In this document: positions 38,487-50,200 of the stretch, in pieces | Layout of the letters: each line of letters opens with the position of its first letter | Position numbering within the stretch: the stretch's first letter is position 1 | Source: Glossina fuscipes | Taxonomy: Eukaryota; Arthropoda; Insecta; Diptera; Glossinidae | Length of the DNA: 64,000 nt | NCBI RefSeq assembly: GCF_014805625.2 | Contig: NW_023998452.1 | Span: forward strand, 2,023,059 to 2,087,058 | Direction of reading: 5' to 3' | Program-made: the position numbers and the translations under genes | Notes under the pieces: generated by a model | Told to the model about the DNA's origin: nothing | Seen by the model: only the letters and a program-made list of their open reading frames with translations | Databases searched by the model: none

Positions 38487-39977
38487 TCACTTTAATCGCT
38501 TTAATTTTATGTGAGTTAAGCGCGCCTTATACCAACTTAAACATTTTTGTGTATGGAGTTTAAACACAAAGCGATTAGTAAATTTCCTGAGACATATGGA
38601 GCAGTTGTAAACAGATGAGCGGCGTCGCGACAGAAATGTTTTTACCAAGTGAGTACCTTTCCGTTTGGTATGTGAAGTAAAAACTCGTACGCGGTATTTC
38701 TTATCAGAGCTTAAGTCCAAGCCGTACACTTGAAGCGGTCGAAGCTTTGCACCTGTATAACATTTAGCTCTTAACAGTAAATGGCGTTGGAACTCCCCGG
38801 CAGTACAAAAACCTTTTAGGCAGGCGTTACATGCATACATCTTGAAATTGGAGTGTTCATTAATATGATCATAGAGTTCCAAAGGAGAAATGGCTACAGT
38901 ACTACATAGAAAATAAGGGCACTTCAAGCGAAATGCCGCATTTTTTTGTGTAGCGGAACAGCAATGTCTTTTCAGTAAACTTTTATGATCAAGTTGTTTG
39001 CCACATCTAAAGCATAGAACCTTGGGTCCCCAGTGCACGGACATATGGCGTAAAAGTTGCCTAAATGTTTTCATCACTTCACCGCAAATAACACATTCTC
39101 GCAAGCCATTCTGATATATAACAGATTTTCGAAACACGAAATATCCAAACTGCTCTTCCTCTTCCTCCCGCTGAGTTAACTTTTCAACTGAACTATCGAC
39201 AACTTCCTCTTCTTCAACATCCTCTTCAATCTCATCATAAAGATTGCATTGTATGCCTAACGATACGGTTTTTGGTCCTAAATCATCTGTTTGTTGACTT
39301 CTATTGCGGGATGGAACTTTTGCATCAGTCATGGTTTCAGCATCTTTGTTATTAGATTTCGACTTCCTTATTGTTTGCAACTGAGCAACATTGCAAGAGA
39401 CAGTATTTGCTAATAAATTGGTAGGCTTTGATACACTTACTAAATTTGCATTGGTGTACACAGGTTTCGTCGAAATTTGTACATTTTGCCTCAAGTTAAT
39501 ACTTTGCGTTGTACATAAATTAATTGTTGTTGTCGTAACTGTTGATGTAATTGCCACATTACCTACAGGCGTTATAATTGCCCCAATACTCGACGTAGGC
39601 TTGAGACTGGGTATTGGCGTGGGTTTCATGCTAACTGTTACTGCTGACTTTGCAGGAGGCTTTGTTGCCCTTGTCTCAACTTTTTTAAATTCTACTACAC
39701 CTTTATTCTCGCCGAAACAATAGAGATTTTCAAATTTCCCAAGAACGGCTGCAGTCTTTGTAATGAACTTCGTTTCCACAAATATCGTCTCAGGCAGTTC
39801 AATCAAATTTAAACGATACATTCCAACAATATTACTTTTGTTTTGGAAAGGCATGGTAACGGGTGGTGGACCTGCGACCATACGCGAATTTTCCTGCACA
39901 ACATTGTCACAATCCACCAAATCGATGATCGGCACGTTTGTGTCGATTGTTACTATTTGTTTACGGTTTGATGCCAT
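38487..39977 (-). CDS. C2H2 zinc-finger protein, unassigned
   Basis: A single open frame of 496 residues with no intron. The N-terminal 280 residues are low in complexity (Thr/Val/Pro-rich, then an acidic E-E-D-V-E-E-E-E-V-V stretch near residue 255). The C-terminal 200 residues hold about five zinc fingers: C-V-I-C-G with H-M-S-V-H, C-F-R-C-G with a degenerate R-H-C-C end, C-P-Y-F-L-C with H-I-N-E-H, C-N-A-C with H and C ligands, and C-S-I-C with H-T-Q-K-C. Several are C2HC or irregular rather than classic arrays with TGEKP linkers. A basic K-R-L-K tail follows. It is probably nuclear and DNA- or protein-binding. I do not recognise an orthologue. Confidence 0.85.
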   Translation of the reverse strand: MASNRKQIVTIDTNVPIIDLVDCDNVVQENSRMVAGPPPVTMPFQNKSNIVGMYRLNLIELPETIFVETKFITKTAAVLGKFENLYCFGENKGVVEFKKVETRATKPPAKSAVTVSMKPTPIPSLKPTSSIGAIITPVGNVAITSTVTTTTINLCTTQSINLRQNVQISTKPVYTNANLVSVSKPTNLLANTVSCNVAQLQTIRKSKSNNKDAETMTDAKVPSRNRSQQTDDLGPKTVSLGIQCNLYDEIEEDVEEEEVVDSSVEKLTQREEEEEQFGYFVFRKSVIYQNGLRECVICGEVMKTFRQLLRHMSVHWGPKVLCFRCGKQLDHKSLLKRHCCSATQKNAAFRLKCPYFLCSTVAISPLELYDHINEHSNFKMYACNACLKGFCTAGEFQRHLLLRAKCYTGAKLRPLQVYGLDLSSDKKYRVRVFTSHTKRKGTHLVKTFLSRRRSSVYNCSICLRKFTNRFVFKLHTQKCLSWYKARLTHIKLKRLK

Positions 39978-41651
39978 TTCTAATGCCTATTAAATTTCTC
40001 TTTACTTTTCTCTTTTTTTTTGCTTTGCTTGTGTTAAAAAACAAGGAAAAATACATTTAAAGTTCAATGTTATATTTTTGCAAACCCACTTTAAGCTCAC
40101 ATTTTATTTAGGCAAAACCATTAAATTATTTATTCAGCGTGAAAATAACAAACCGAACAAAACAAGCTCAGGCATTTGTATATAAAACCTTCCGAATTTT
40201 GCATAGAGATGTTGCAGTGGTCCTTCAATCTACCATTCAACAATTATTTCCGAATTATTCACTTTGCCTAGATCTAAAAACAAGGCGACATTTGCGTATT
40301 TAATACCCACAAACGCGACTTTTTACAAAACTTTATGGGAATTAATAAATTATATGGATTTGCTTGTGCATACATATAAAGAAAACGAAAAGAAAACAAC
40401 GTACAAGAGAAAATAAAGGAAACTTACAAGCTTAGGAATTATTTATTTAATTTATGTTTACACAATATACATATTTTTTTACATTATGAATTTTGCAATT
40501 TTGGTTTATACTATGCATTATTTTGTAAAAAAAGAAAAACGAGCAACAAATTAAAGTTGAAATATATTCACAAAATTGCTTGTGGAACAATAAATGGTAG
40601 TTTCTAAATTATGGATCAATAAATACACAAAAATATTTCTATTGTATATATCTCCATATATTTAAGCAATCTTCATTGTCACTAATCGATAAACAAGCTT
40701 GTTTACATTTATATTAACCATGTTATTGTAATCGTTTATAAATTTGTTGTTTGTGTCGATGGCTTTATTTTTGGTTTTAAAACCATATGCTTTTGTTTAC
40801 ATTTTCCTGTAAAACAATACGGTAGCCCGATTGTGTAGGCATTTTCGAATACTTAATATAAATTACTTAATATAAATTAATTATAAAGAGATATTAAGAT
40901 AATTCCTTTTTTGTTTATTTAGTGCGTGAGATTTGGATTGCTCATGGTATTTATAGCTTGAAAGTCTTTAACCCGAAATGAAAAATGACGCGCCAACCCT
41001 CAAAGCGTTAGGCGGATTTTTTTCAATTATATTACTTGTTAAAAGTTAACAATTGTTGACCCGCCGCCAATAAAGAACCTTATCTTGAAAACGGTGTTAA
41101 AAAACAAAATCTAATTTGCCACGTTAAGAGAGTGTGATAAATGTAGGTATTATGATGCCGTCCCTGTAAACCTCTCTCTCTCCTCTTCAACTTAATAATC
41201 TTCCTTACGGCCTACGGAAAATCCAATTTCGATTTATTATGATGAATCAAATAAGTACATTTTCCAGACCTCTGGTCTGCTCTAATAACGGTACTCATGA
41301 AAATTAAGTTTTTATATGACAAATTGATATTTTAGCATAAAGACATAAAAAAGAATTGTATTGGCAGAATGGTTGTATAAGATATTGGATAGCCGGCCTT
41401 GCCCGACTTCGATGTTGTAACTGGTTCTTTATGTAAAATAAAAAGTAGTAGCGAACGATAGCTATATTCTTGTATGTAGTGCTTTTACTTTTTATAATTT
41501 GAGAGTGATCATTCACAATTGCGGTTTAGTTAATTTCATCTATGGTACTTATGTTTTGCTCATAATCCAATACATTTTACTTTTAGAAACCGGACGAAAC
41601 AATTTAAGAAAAGGGAAGAGATCACAAGTAGCATTTTTTAATTAAAAGAAT
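39978..41651. promoter_or_regulatory. Divergent interval between zinc-finger gene and ALiX
   Basis: About 1.7 kb between the two start codons. AATCGATA at about 40,685 differs by one base from the DRE core (TATCGATA) common in fly housekeeping promoters. The right end of a family B repeat lies near 41,360-41,420. No further element identified. Confidence 0.35.
41355..41420 (+). repeat. Interspersed repeat family B, truncated copy 5
   Basis: Only the right end: a diverged 'agaatggttgtataagatatt' followed by GCCGGCCTTGCCCGACTTCG, matching the end of copy 4. Confidence 0.5.
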
Positions 41652-44642
41652 ATGGCTAATAAATTATTGGGTGTGCCGCTTAAGAAACCGAGCGAAGTTG
41701 ATATTGTAAAACCACTTAATAATTTAATACAAAGTACGTATAGCGGTGCCTCAGCTGAAGATAAAGGAAAATATGCGGAATGTGTTAATGAATTTTCCAG
41801 GCAACGTAATTCGGCAATTTGGAAATTTTTCGAAAAATACGAAGCATCTCTTGAAGTAGTCTACTCGTAAGTGCAATCTAAATAATTACATTCATTTGAT
41901 TTACTAAATCTAGTTGAGAAAAGAAAAAAATGACTCATGACAATTGCATGCATGTATGTTTGTAAGAAACGACGACGTCATTTTGATGGTATTGAAACCA
42001 TTTTATTTTTTTACATTACTGCTCCAATTAGTTACTTTGATCAGATCTGCGCTTTGGAAACTAAAATACCGGTGAACGAATTGCAGATACCGTTTAAATG
42101 GAAAGATGCTTTCGATAAGGGTTCACTTTTCGGTGGAAAAATTAGTTTAAGTAAGTCTGATTCACGTTTATACACGGCGATTACAATGAACTACTTGGAA
42201 TTTTCTTTGTTTTTTTTAGCCCACACTTCTTTGTTGTATGAGAAAGTTTGCATACTATTTAATATAGCCGCGTTGCAAAGTTGTCTTGCTGCCGAGCAGT
42301 CTTTGGAAAGTGATGATGGCCTTAAAATGGCCATTAAGTTATTGCAACAAAGTGCTGGAATTTTTCAATACCTTAAGGGGGCTGTTCCAGCCGCCATTCC
42401 TTCGGAGCCCACACCTGACCTTAGTCAAGATACCCTTCAATGCTTGCAGGCATTGATGATTGCACAAGCACAAGAGGTTTTTATTACAAAAGCCATTAAA
42501 GGTCGGTTTGATAGATATATAATTGCAAGAAAGCATAATTTGTTTTGAATTTATAAAAAGAAATATACATAAAAAACTAACATTTATACAGTAATATACC
42601 ACTTCTTCTTCCGTAGATAACATGAAAGAAGTCGTTATCGCCAAATTGTGCTGCCAATGCGAAGAATTTTATGCTGACGTCCTGAAAGCAATGCAGAAGG
42701 ATTCGGTGCGCACTCTTTGGGAAAAGGAGTGGATACCTTCAATAGCCGGTAAACAAGCTGGCTTTCATGCCTTAACTCAACTCTATCAAAGCTTAGTTTG
42801 TCGTTCTGCGAAGAAAATTGGTGAAGAAATCGCTCGTTTACGAAATGCCGTGGAACTTTTTAAGGCTGCCCAGACACGCTCTGGTAATGCGACGTATTTG
42901 GACGGGCACTTTACTAGAGCTAAGCGTAATTTGGCCGAATCGACAAAGGACAATGAGTTCATTTACAACGAAATGATACCAGACGTTAATTCATTGAGTG
43001 CACCTGGCAAAGCCCAATTGGCCAAACCAATTACTTTGGCATCGCCTTTGTCCAGCAATTTCAAAGATATTTTCAATGAATTGGTGCCAGTAGAGTTGCA
43101 TCGTGCTTTAACCGCTTCGGATATGCGAAAATCTGAAATTATTAATGCAGAAATTTTGAAACTGAGAGAAGCCACTCAAACTTTAAACGCTGTGCTGGCT
43201 AGTTTAAACTTACCGGCTTGTGTTGAAATTACGGACGATGGGTCAGGTTTGCCTCCGTCTTTAATAGAGAAAGCGAATGATGTTCGCCAAAAAGGCGGCA
43301 TAGACACAGTTAAAAGGCATTTAAAAGAATTGCCCGAATTATTAAATCGTAATCGTGAAATATTAGACGAAACCGAGCGCATGTTAGATGAAGAGCGCTC
43401 TTCGGATAACCAATTAAGAAATCAATTCAAGGAAAAGTGGACCCGTATATCTTCTGATAAATTAACGGAAATGTTCCGTACAAACTCTAAAAAATATCGA
43501 GAAGTTATAAACAATGCTATCGAAGCTGATAAAACCGTCCGGCAGAAATTCGAAACAAATGAAAAAGGTATCGAACTGTTATCATTGCCGCATCAACAAT
43601 TGCAACAGGCTATGCCTGTTGCCGGTGGTAGTGTGGATCCCAGTTGCACAAGTGTGCAAAAATTGAAACATCTTATGGAAAACGTTGAAACTATAAAAGC
43701 TGAACGCGATGCTATCGAATCAGAACTCAAGTCAACCACTTTTAATATGAAAAATGAATTTTTGCAAGCCTTACAAAAAGATGGAGTTATCGATGAGCCA
43801 GCCTTATCGTTGGTGCATATTGGTCAAGTTCTGAGTCCGTTGCAAGCGCAAGTGAAAGAAAGCATTGAGCGGCAACAGTCTTTAGTGTCTGATGTGCAAA
43901 TAGCTCATAGTGAATTCGTGTCGGAAACCGGTAGCAGCGGGAATGCCAGAGACAAACTTTGCAAAGAATTGGCTACGGCCTATGATAGTTTTATTGAATT
44001 GTTAGGTAATCTCAAAGAGGGAACCAAATTTTATAACGACTTAACTGAGCTATTGGTGGTATTCCAAAATAAAATATCTGATTTCTGTTTCGCTCGTAAA
44101 ACTGAAAAAGAAGAATTGTTGAAAGATTTAACTACAGAATCTAGTCGACAAGCTCCTGCACCTACGCCTACTTTACCTTCACATTATTCTTCTACTTCGG
44201 GTAGTGGTGCTGGTAAATTGCAAATGTGATTTTATTTGAACACTTCTCTTATATATAATTTCTACAGATATTTCGACAACTGATGGTTCATCGTCGTCAA
44301 TGCCAACAGCTAATACAGGTTCGATGGCTGGCATTCCTTATCCTCAGAGTGTGCAGGGCATGCCAATGCCATACGGCGCTGCGTCAAATGTTCCATATCC
44401 ATCATACGCGCCCCCACCGATGCCACAGGGCTTCAACCCTTACGCCACTCTACCTTATCCAGGAAGTAAGCTTTTGCCGTAGTCTTATTTATTTCCTTCT
44501 ATTAACGTTAAACACAATTGTAGCTCCATTCCAATACAGTGGTTTTCCACAAGGACCACCTCCTGGACACTATGGCACATACCCTGGCAGTTTCGCAAGT
44601 CATCAGGGTGGATATCCTAATCAAAAACCCCCAGGATGGTAA
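41652..44642 (+). CDS. ALiX: ALiX / Bro1-domain ESCRT adaptor (PDCD6IP homologue)
   Basis: Six coding exons join in frame: 41652-41866, 42032-42150, 42220-42501, 42617-44212, 44268-44465 and 44524-44642, about 842 residues, close to the known fly and human proteins. The Bro1 domain (about residues 1-385) is recognised by Y-F-D-Q-I-C-A-L-E, F-K-W-K-D-A-F-D-K-G-S-L-F-G-G, L-L-Y-E-K-V-C-I-L-F-N-I-A-A-L-Q-S and M-K-E-V-V-I-A-K-L; the coiled V domain follows in the large exon, and a Pro/Gly/Tyr-rich tail ends the protein. ALiX binds ESCRT-III (CHMP4/Shrub) through Bro1 and acts in multivesicular-body sorting, cytokinesis and membrane repair. The 69-base second intron has no stop and is a multiple of three. 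Reading through the fifth donor gives an early stop at 44,229, removing the tail. No PSAP motif is visible. Confidence 0.95.
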
Positions 44643-45319
44643 AAGTTGTTGAGTGTATATGTTTATTGTACATCGTTTAATTGAATGTACTTTTATTTTC
44701 ACTTTTATTCACCTTGAAAGTACTTTGTTTATACTTATTATTGTTTAAATCAATATTGGAATCTAAAAGATATATTTATGCCCACCATCGAAAAAGGACA
44801 CATTAAATTCATCAATTCCTTTATATCATATGAGGTGTGCGTTCGTATAACACATAAAATAAGTATACGTTTTATTAGCATAGAAAGCTGGCTCGATTTA
44901 TTACTTTGTCTTTCCGCTGAGAAACTCAACGTCGTAATATGAAACTAAGTTTAATTGACGGCAATAGATCAGGTTTAAAATACCACATCTAAAACAATAA
45001 TAGGAATATAAACATCGCCAGTCAATCGTAAATATCTTTATAAATATTGACAGATCATACGAAACTTACAACGTAAAACAAAAGAAGGAACAGCCCTACA
45101 AAGCAAAAAAGTAGGGTTGACTAAACGTATTGATCTACTATCGCTATCGCGTGTTGGATAAATAAAATCTTGCTTTTAGTTTAATTTGTATTTAAATAGG
45201 CAATTATGGCAAAAAAGTAGGCCTACACATAAGGTATAATAAAGTTATAAAGCATAAAAATCCTCTAGGAATCTATCTTCGGCTGCATTCATTTATTTGT
45301 TTTAATATTTCATTAACTA
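44643..45319. other. Convergent 3' interval between ALiX and the JmjC gene
   Basis: AT-rich 677 bases between two stop codons. A plus-strand AATAAA lies near 45,162; a minus-strand AATAAA (45,292-45,297) is about 23 bases after the JmjC stop codon. Nothing else seen. Confidence 0.5.
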
Positions 45320-46832
45320 TCACAAACTTCCCTTCTCCCATCTTTTGAACAAGTTATTCTTAATTATATTCACAGTAGCTGGACTGCATATGCTTGCTAT
45401 TAACAATTCTTGTAATTCGTTAATGGGTTTGCTCGAAGATCCTTCTTCGTAATGATAACGTGCACTATTTGTTTTGATAAGCTTCTCGTAATCAGCCAAG
45501 GTTAACTTTGGGATTTGTGTAATATTCTCGATTTTTTTTAATAAATTACATGTTTCCTCCTCGTTTATGTATTGATAAGAGTAGCTGGTTTGAAGACTTC
45601 CACTCTTTTTGCCGCTTAGTAGCGATTGCTTTTCTTGTAACAAGACGTTAAGTATTTTAAAAACTTCCTCATCATCAATGATTTCCGTTAACTGTAATCA
45701 TAATGAAACTTATAAGCACATATTTTCGGATTGCTGTTAAAAAATCGCTTTTACTTGATTCGGGTTCATAACGTATTCTTTTATATTGGCGCTAGTATTT
45801 CTGGTAAAATTCTCAATAAGATATTTTACGATACATTCTTCTATCTGACTCTCTACGTCTACATCCAGAGGAATCCATGAATTAAGACTTAATGACGTTT
45901 CTAATGCTTCAACGTAGTGCCACCAATGTCTGGGTATAATTAGAATATCATTTGGCTCCGCTACCACTTGATACGCATGTTCACTTAATTGGAGAAGTTC
46001 AGGAATTTCTTTGGGGTGTGGAGCGTAGAAATTCTCCAAGCAATACACGCTTGACTCTTCATAAGGTATGCGACTAGCTGTGAGGTTTGTAGAAGGGGGA
46101 AATAGCAACCAAGACTTTCTGCGAATAAAATTGAAGAGAATCTCAACATCTTATTAACAACTTTCCTATATTGTACGAGAAAAGTCAGTTTTTGCTAACT
46201 ATTAGCCACCCTTCTTTATGAATTTTATTTACTTAATTCTTTATAATACCTTAAAACAAAAAAAGGACACTTTGACCTATAACTGATTCACCGAAACCTG
46301 AATGTCTGAGTGAGCGTTTTTAATTAGCTAAACTCATTCCCAATCTTTAATTTTTGTTTTTAATCACAGCGAACTTTACTTACTTTCCATAAATTTGTAC
46401 AACAATATTGCAACCATACGTATCATAATGACAAGGTGTATTTTGATTTTTAGAACTTAACCAGAAAGTGCAATCTTTATGCGCTTCTGGAAAACCGAAG
46501 CAAGTGAAGTCTATATTTTCGCTACAAGTTGAAGGTAGTTCATGTACTCTTTTGTAATTTAGACCTAACCACATGCTTTCGCAATTATATTTGAGGAAGT
46601 CTGTTGCGGGCATTTGTTTTATCTCACGTTTACGTTCCCATTGGGGGGTATTTGAGTCTTTCGCAGACATGCATTCGAAAGCTACAGGCTCGTGAGCGTG
46701 CCTATCTAAATTCCGACACCATCCATCAATACCATTTTCGAAACAAGTCCATTTGGGCTTGTAACTTCTCAGTATTATAGGTTTTCTGGTATTTAAAACA
46801 ATTTCCCTCACTTTTAAAGAACAATCGTCCAT
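45320..46832 (-). CDS. JmjC-domain protein, HSPBAP1-like
   Basis: Three coding exons on the minus strand join in frame: 46832-46384, 46118-45755 and 45691-45320, about 394 residues. The open frame runs 18 bases further upstream but without an ATG, so M-D-D-C at 46,832 is the start. The JmjC fold is clear: H-Y-D (about residues 135-137) gives two Fe(II) ligands; N-I-V-V-Q-I-Y-G-K-K-S-W-L-L-F-P-P follows; P-R-H-W-W-H-Y-V-E supplies the third histidine (about 217) with L-S-L-N-S-W-I-P at the fold's end. These features are shared with HSPB1-associated protein 1 and related 2-oxoglutarate dioxygenases (FIH and PLA2G4B/JMJD families). All metal ligands are present, so it may be active as a hydroxylase, but the substrate is not known. 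The C-terminal third is helical and unassigned. It is head-to-head with the DHX8 gene. Confidence 0.88.
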
Positions 46833-47222
46833 TCCGACTAGGGTTGCCACATCCGCCGATCAATCAAATAATTTAATATTCGTTGCGAAGGCCAATATTG
46901 CTTTTTACCAAAATCGATTGTTTTGACGTTTCGACGCATTCTCATTCGCCATTTTTGTTTTTTTATTAATGTTTCGTTTCAATGCATTTTGTTTTCCCAC
47001 AAATTTCCAAAATAGGTCAAAATATGCACTTTGGTAATCATGAGCATTTTTCCTTACGAAAAATCAGCTGTTAATTCGTATTGTAGTCGGCTGAAATTCA
47101 ATACACAAAAAAAAGGAAATAAATATTGTCCTGATCCATTCTCCTTAAACGTACTAAAAAATAAATTAAATTTCTCTACAAAGGATATACAAACTCACCC
47201 GGGAGTCCAAAAAAATATCAAA
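46833..47222. promoter_or_regulatory. Short bidirectional promoter region (JmjC gene / DHX8 gene)
   Basis: Only 390 bases separate the two start codons on opposite strands, so the two genes must share or abut promoters and 5' leaders. There is no obvious TATA box at a suitable position. The DHX8 frame is open upstream to 47,031, but this upstream part is Lys/Asn-rich, lacks family similarity and is best read as leader. Confidence 0.55.
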
Positions 47223-50200
47223 ATGGATGAATTGCAAAAACTTGAACACCTCTCTCTCGTCTCCAAACTGTGCACCGAATTGGACAATCATTTAGGCATC
47301 AACGATAAAGATTTGGCTGAATTCATAATACATTTAGAGTCTCAGAATCCTACGTTAGAAGACTTTCGTAAAGCTTTAAACCAGCACGGAGCTGAATTTC
47401 CCAATTCGCTTGTTGCCAATCTTCAAAGAATTATTAAATTAATGAGGCCGTCATCCGCGGATAATAATGGAGAGCAAAACACATATGACAAAGAAAGCAT
47501 ATCAAATGATCAGAATTCGCGGACAGCACAATTGGCTAAAATGTTTCCGGGGTTAGCTATGCCAAATGATAAATTCAGTGATGAACATATATCTTCTGAC
47601 AAAGTTTATGGTAAAGAAGAAAGTAGAGCGAAGCAAAAGAATCTAGAAAATGATGATTTAAAGATTGTTGATGCTGCCATGAATGAATTGGCAGCTTTAG
47701 CTTCAGAAAGTGATAGGATGAACAAACAAAATGAATCTGTAAAGAAAAAAGAAGGAAAATCATGCTCAGAATCAAAATATAAGGATCGAAAACGAAGGAA
47801 GAGCTACGAGGAAGAGAAGAAAACGCGGAAGGAGCGTTCACGCTCAAGGTCTAAATATCGTAAAGATGTCTCGAAACATAGCTACTCCCCCGGACGTGAT
47901 CGATCTAGAGTACGTGGTCACCGTCATCATGACCATAAGAGATATTCTCGATCACGCTCAAATGACCGTTCGAATCGCAGACGAAAATCTCGATCGTACT
48001 CAAACGATCGTTCAAATCGAAAACGAAACTCTCGGCCTCGTTCGCATGAGCGTTCAAACCACAGACGAAATTCCCATTCTCAATCTCCTGAGAGCAAACG
48101 CGGTAAAACGATATCTAGTGTGCCGATAACTGACGATCCTGAACCAGGTAAAATTTACAGTGGAAAAGTGGCCAACATTGTTCCTTTTGGATGCTTCGTG
48201 CAATTGTATGGTTTACGAAAACGTTGGGAAGGATTAGTTCACATTTCCCAGTTGCGCTCTGAAGGACGTGTTACTGACGTCACTGAAATAGTCAGTCGTA
48301 ATAGTATCGTAAAAGGTAAAACGATAATAATAAAATAATTTCAAATAGTATAGAAAATAATGCAGAACAAACAATCGTACAACTACCATTTCTTTACAGT
48401 AAAAGTTTTGTCGATTACTGGCCTAAAAGTGTCTCTCTCAATGAAAGAAGTCGATCAAGATACAGGAGAAGATTTAAACCCGCTTTCTCATGCTCCTCCT
48501 CCCGAAAACGAATTGCTTGATCGCAATCCCGATCGCCCATTCGGCGGGGGGACATCCCTCTTAAACCTCCAAAGAGCAGGTGACAACGATGAGGGTGACT
48601 CACGCAAACGAGTAACCCGAATTTCTAGTCCGGAAAGATGGGAAATCAAGCAAATGATAAGCTCGGGTGTTTTAGATCGAAGCGATTTACCAGACTTTGA
48701 TGAAGAATCCGGTTTGCTCCCTAAAGATGAGGACGATGAGGAAGATATAGAAATTGAGATTGTTGAAGAGGAGCCACCATTTTTAGCTGGGCATGGACGA
48801 GCGCTACATGATTTATCGCCGGTTCGTATAGTTAAAAATCCCGACGGTTCATTAGCTCAGGCAGCTATGATGCAGTCTGCTCTTTCCAAAGAGAGAAGAG
48901 AGCAAAAAATGCTTCAGCGTGAGCAGGACATGGAGGCTGCGCCGACAGGTCTAAATAAAAACTGGATTGATCCATTACCTGACGAGGACACCAGCCGCAC
49001 TTTGGCTGCTAACATAAGAGGATTAGGCGGTGGCCCTGCTGAGGTGCCTGAATGGAAAAAGCACGTTATTGGAGGAAAGAAGTCATCATTTGGTAAAAAA
49101 ACTGATATGTCCTTAGTTGAGCAGAGACAATCATTGCCGATTTATAAACTCAGAGACGATCTAATTAAAGCGGTTACGAACAACCAAATTCTTATAGTCA
49201 TCGGTGAAACTGGGTCGGGAAAAACTACTCAAATAACTCAATATTTAGCAGAGTGTGGTTTTACAGCTCGTGGCAAGATTGGTTGCACGCAGCCACGCCG
49301 CGTTGCAGCTATGTCAGTCGCTAAACGCGTTGCCGAAGAGTACGGTTGCCGCTTAGGTCAAGAAGTTGGCTATACCATACGTTTCGAGGATTGCACTAGT
49401 CCTGAAACGGTTATCAAGTATATGACGGATGGTATGCTGTTGCGCGAATGTTTAATAGAATCAGATCTGAAGTCCTATTCAGTAATAATGTTGGACGAAG
49501 CCCACGAGCGTACTATACATACAGATGTGCTCTTTGGTTTACTTAAAAGCGCTGTACAGAAACGTCCAGAATTAAAACTTATCGTTACCTCAGCTACCTT
49601 GGACGCTGTGAAATTTTCTCAATATTTTTTTGAAGCTCCCATTTTCACTATACCTGGTCGAACATTCCCCGTTGAGGTTCTTTATACCAAGGAGCCGGAA
49701 ACCGATTATTTGGATGCCTCTTTAATAACAGTAATGCAGATACATCTGCGTGAACCGCCTGGTGATATTTTGCTTTTTCTCACTGGTCAAGAGGAAATCG
49801 ACACGGCTTGTGAAATTCTGTACGAGCGCATGAAAAGCTTAGGTCCAGATGTACCAGAGTTAATAATATTACCAGTATATTCTGCTTTGCCTTCTGAAAT
49901 GCAGACAAGGATTTTCGATCCAGCTCCCCCGGGCAGTCGTAAAGTAGTAATCGCTACTAACATTGCAGAGACGTCTCTAACCATTGACGGAATATTTTAC
50001 GTTGTCGATCCCGGTTTTGTTAAACAGAAAGTGTACAATTCAAAAACTGGAATGGATTCCCTAGTTGTTACTCCCATATCGCAAGGTACAAATAAATATG
50101 CAAGTGAAATAATCATTAATCATAAATAATCATTAATTATCTGGTGAGGAAGTTTCCCATTTAACACTTTAACAGAATGGTCGACGACATTTTTATCACT

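Noticed and set aside
41937..42031. ATG and open frame joined to ALiX exon 2
   Set aside because: The sequence before 42,032 is intron 1 (GTAAGT at 41,867, AG at 42,030); the real start is at 41,652.
46833..46850. Upstream extension of the JmjC frame
   Set aside because: It begins with GTG, not ATG; the first ATG is at 46,832.
48360..48399. ATG at the beginning of the second long DHX8 frame
   Set aside because: It lies in intron 1; the S1 domain continues across the junction 48,315/48,400 in frame.
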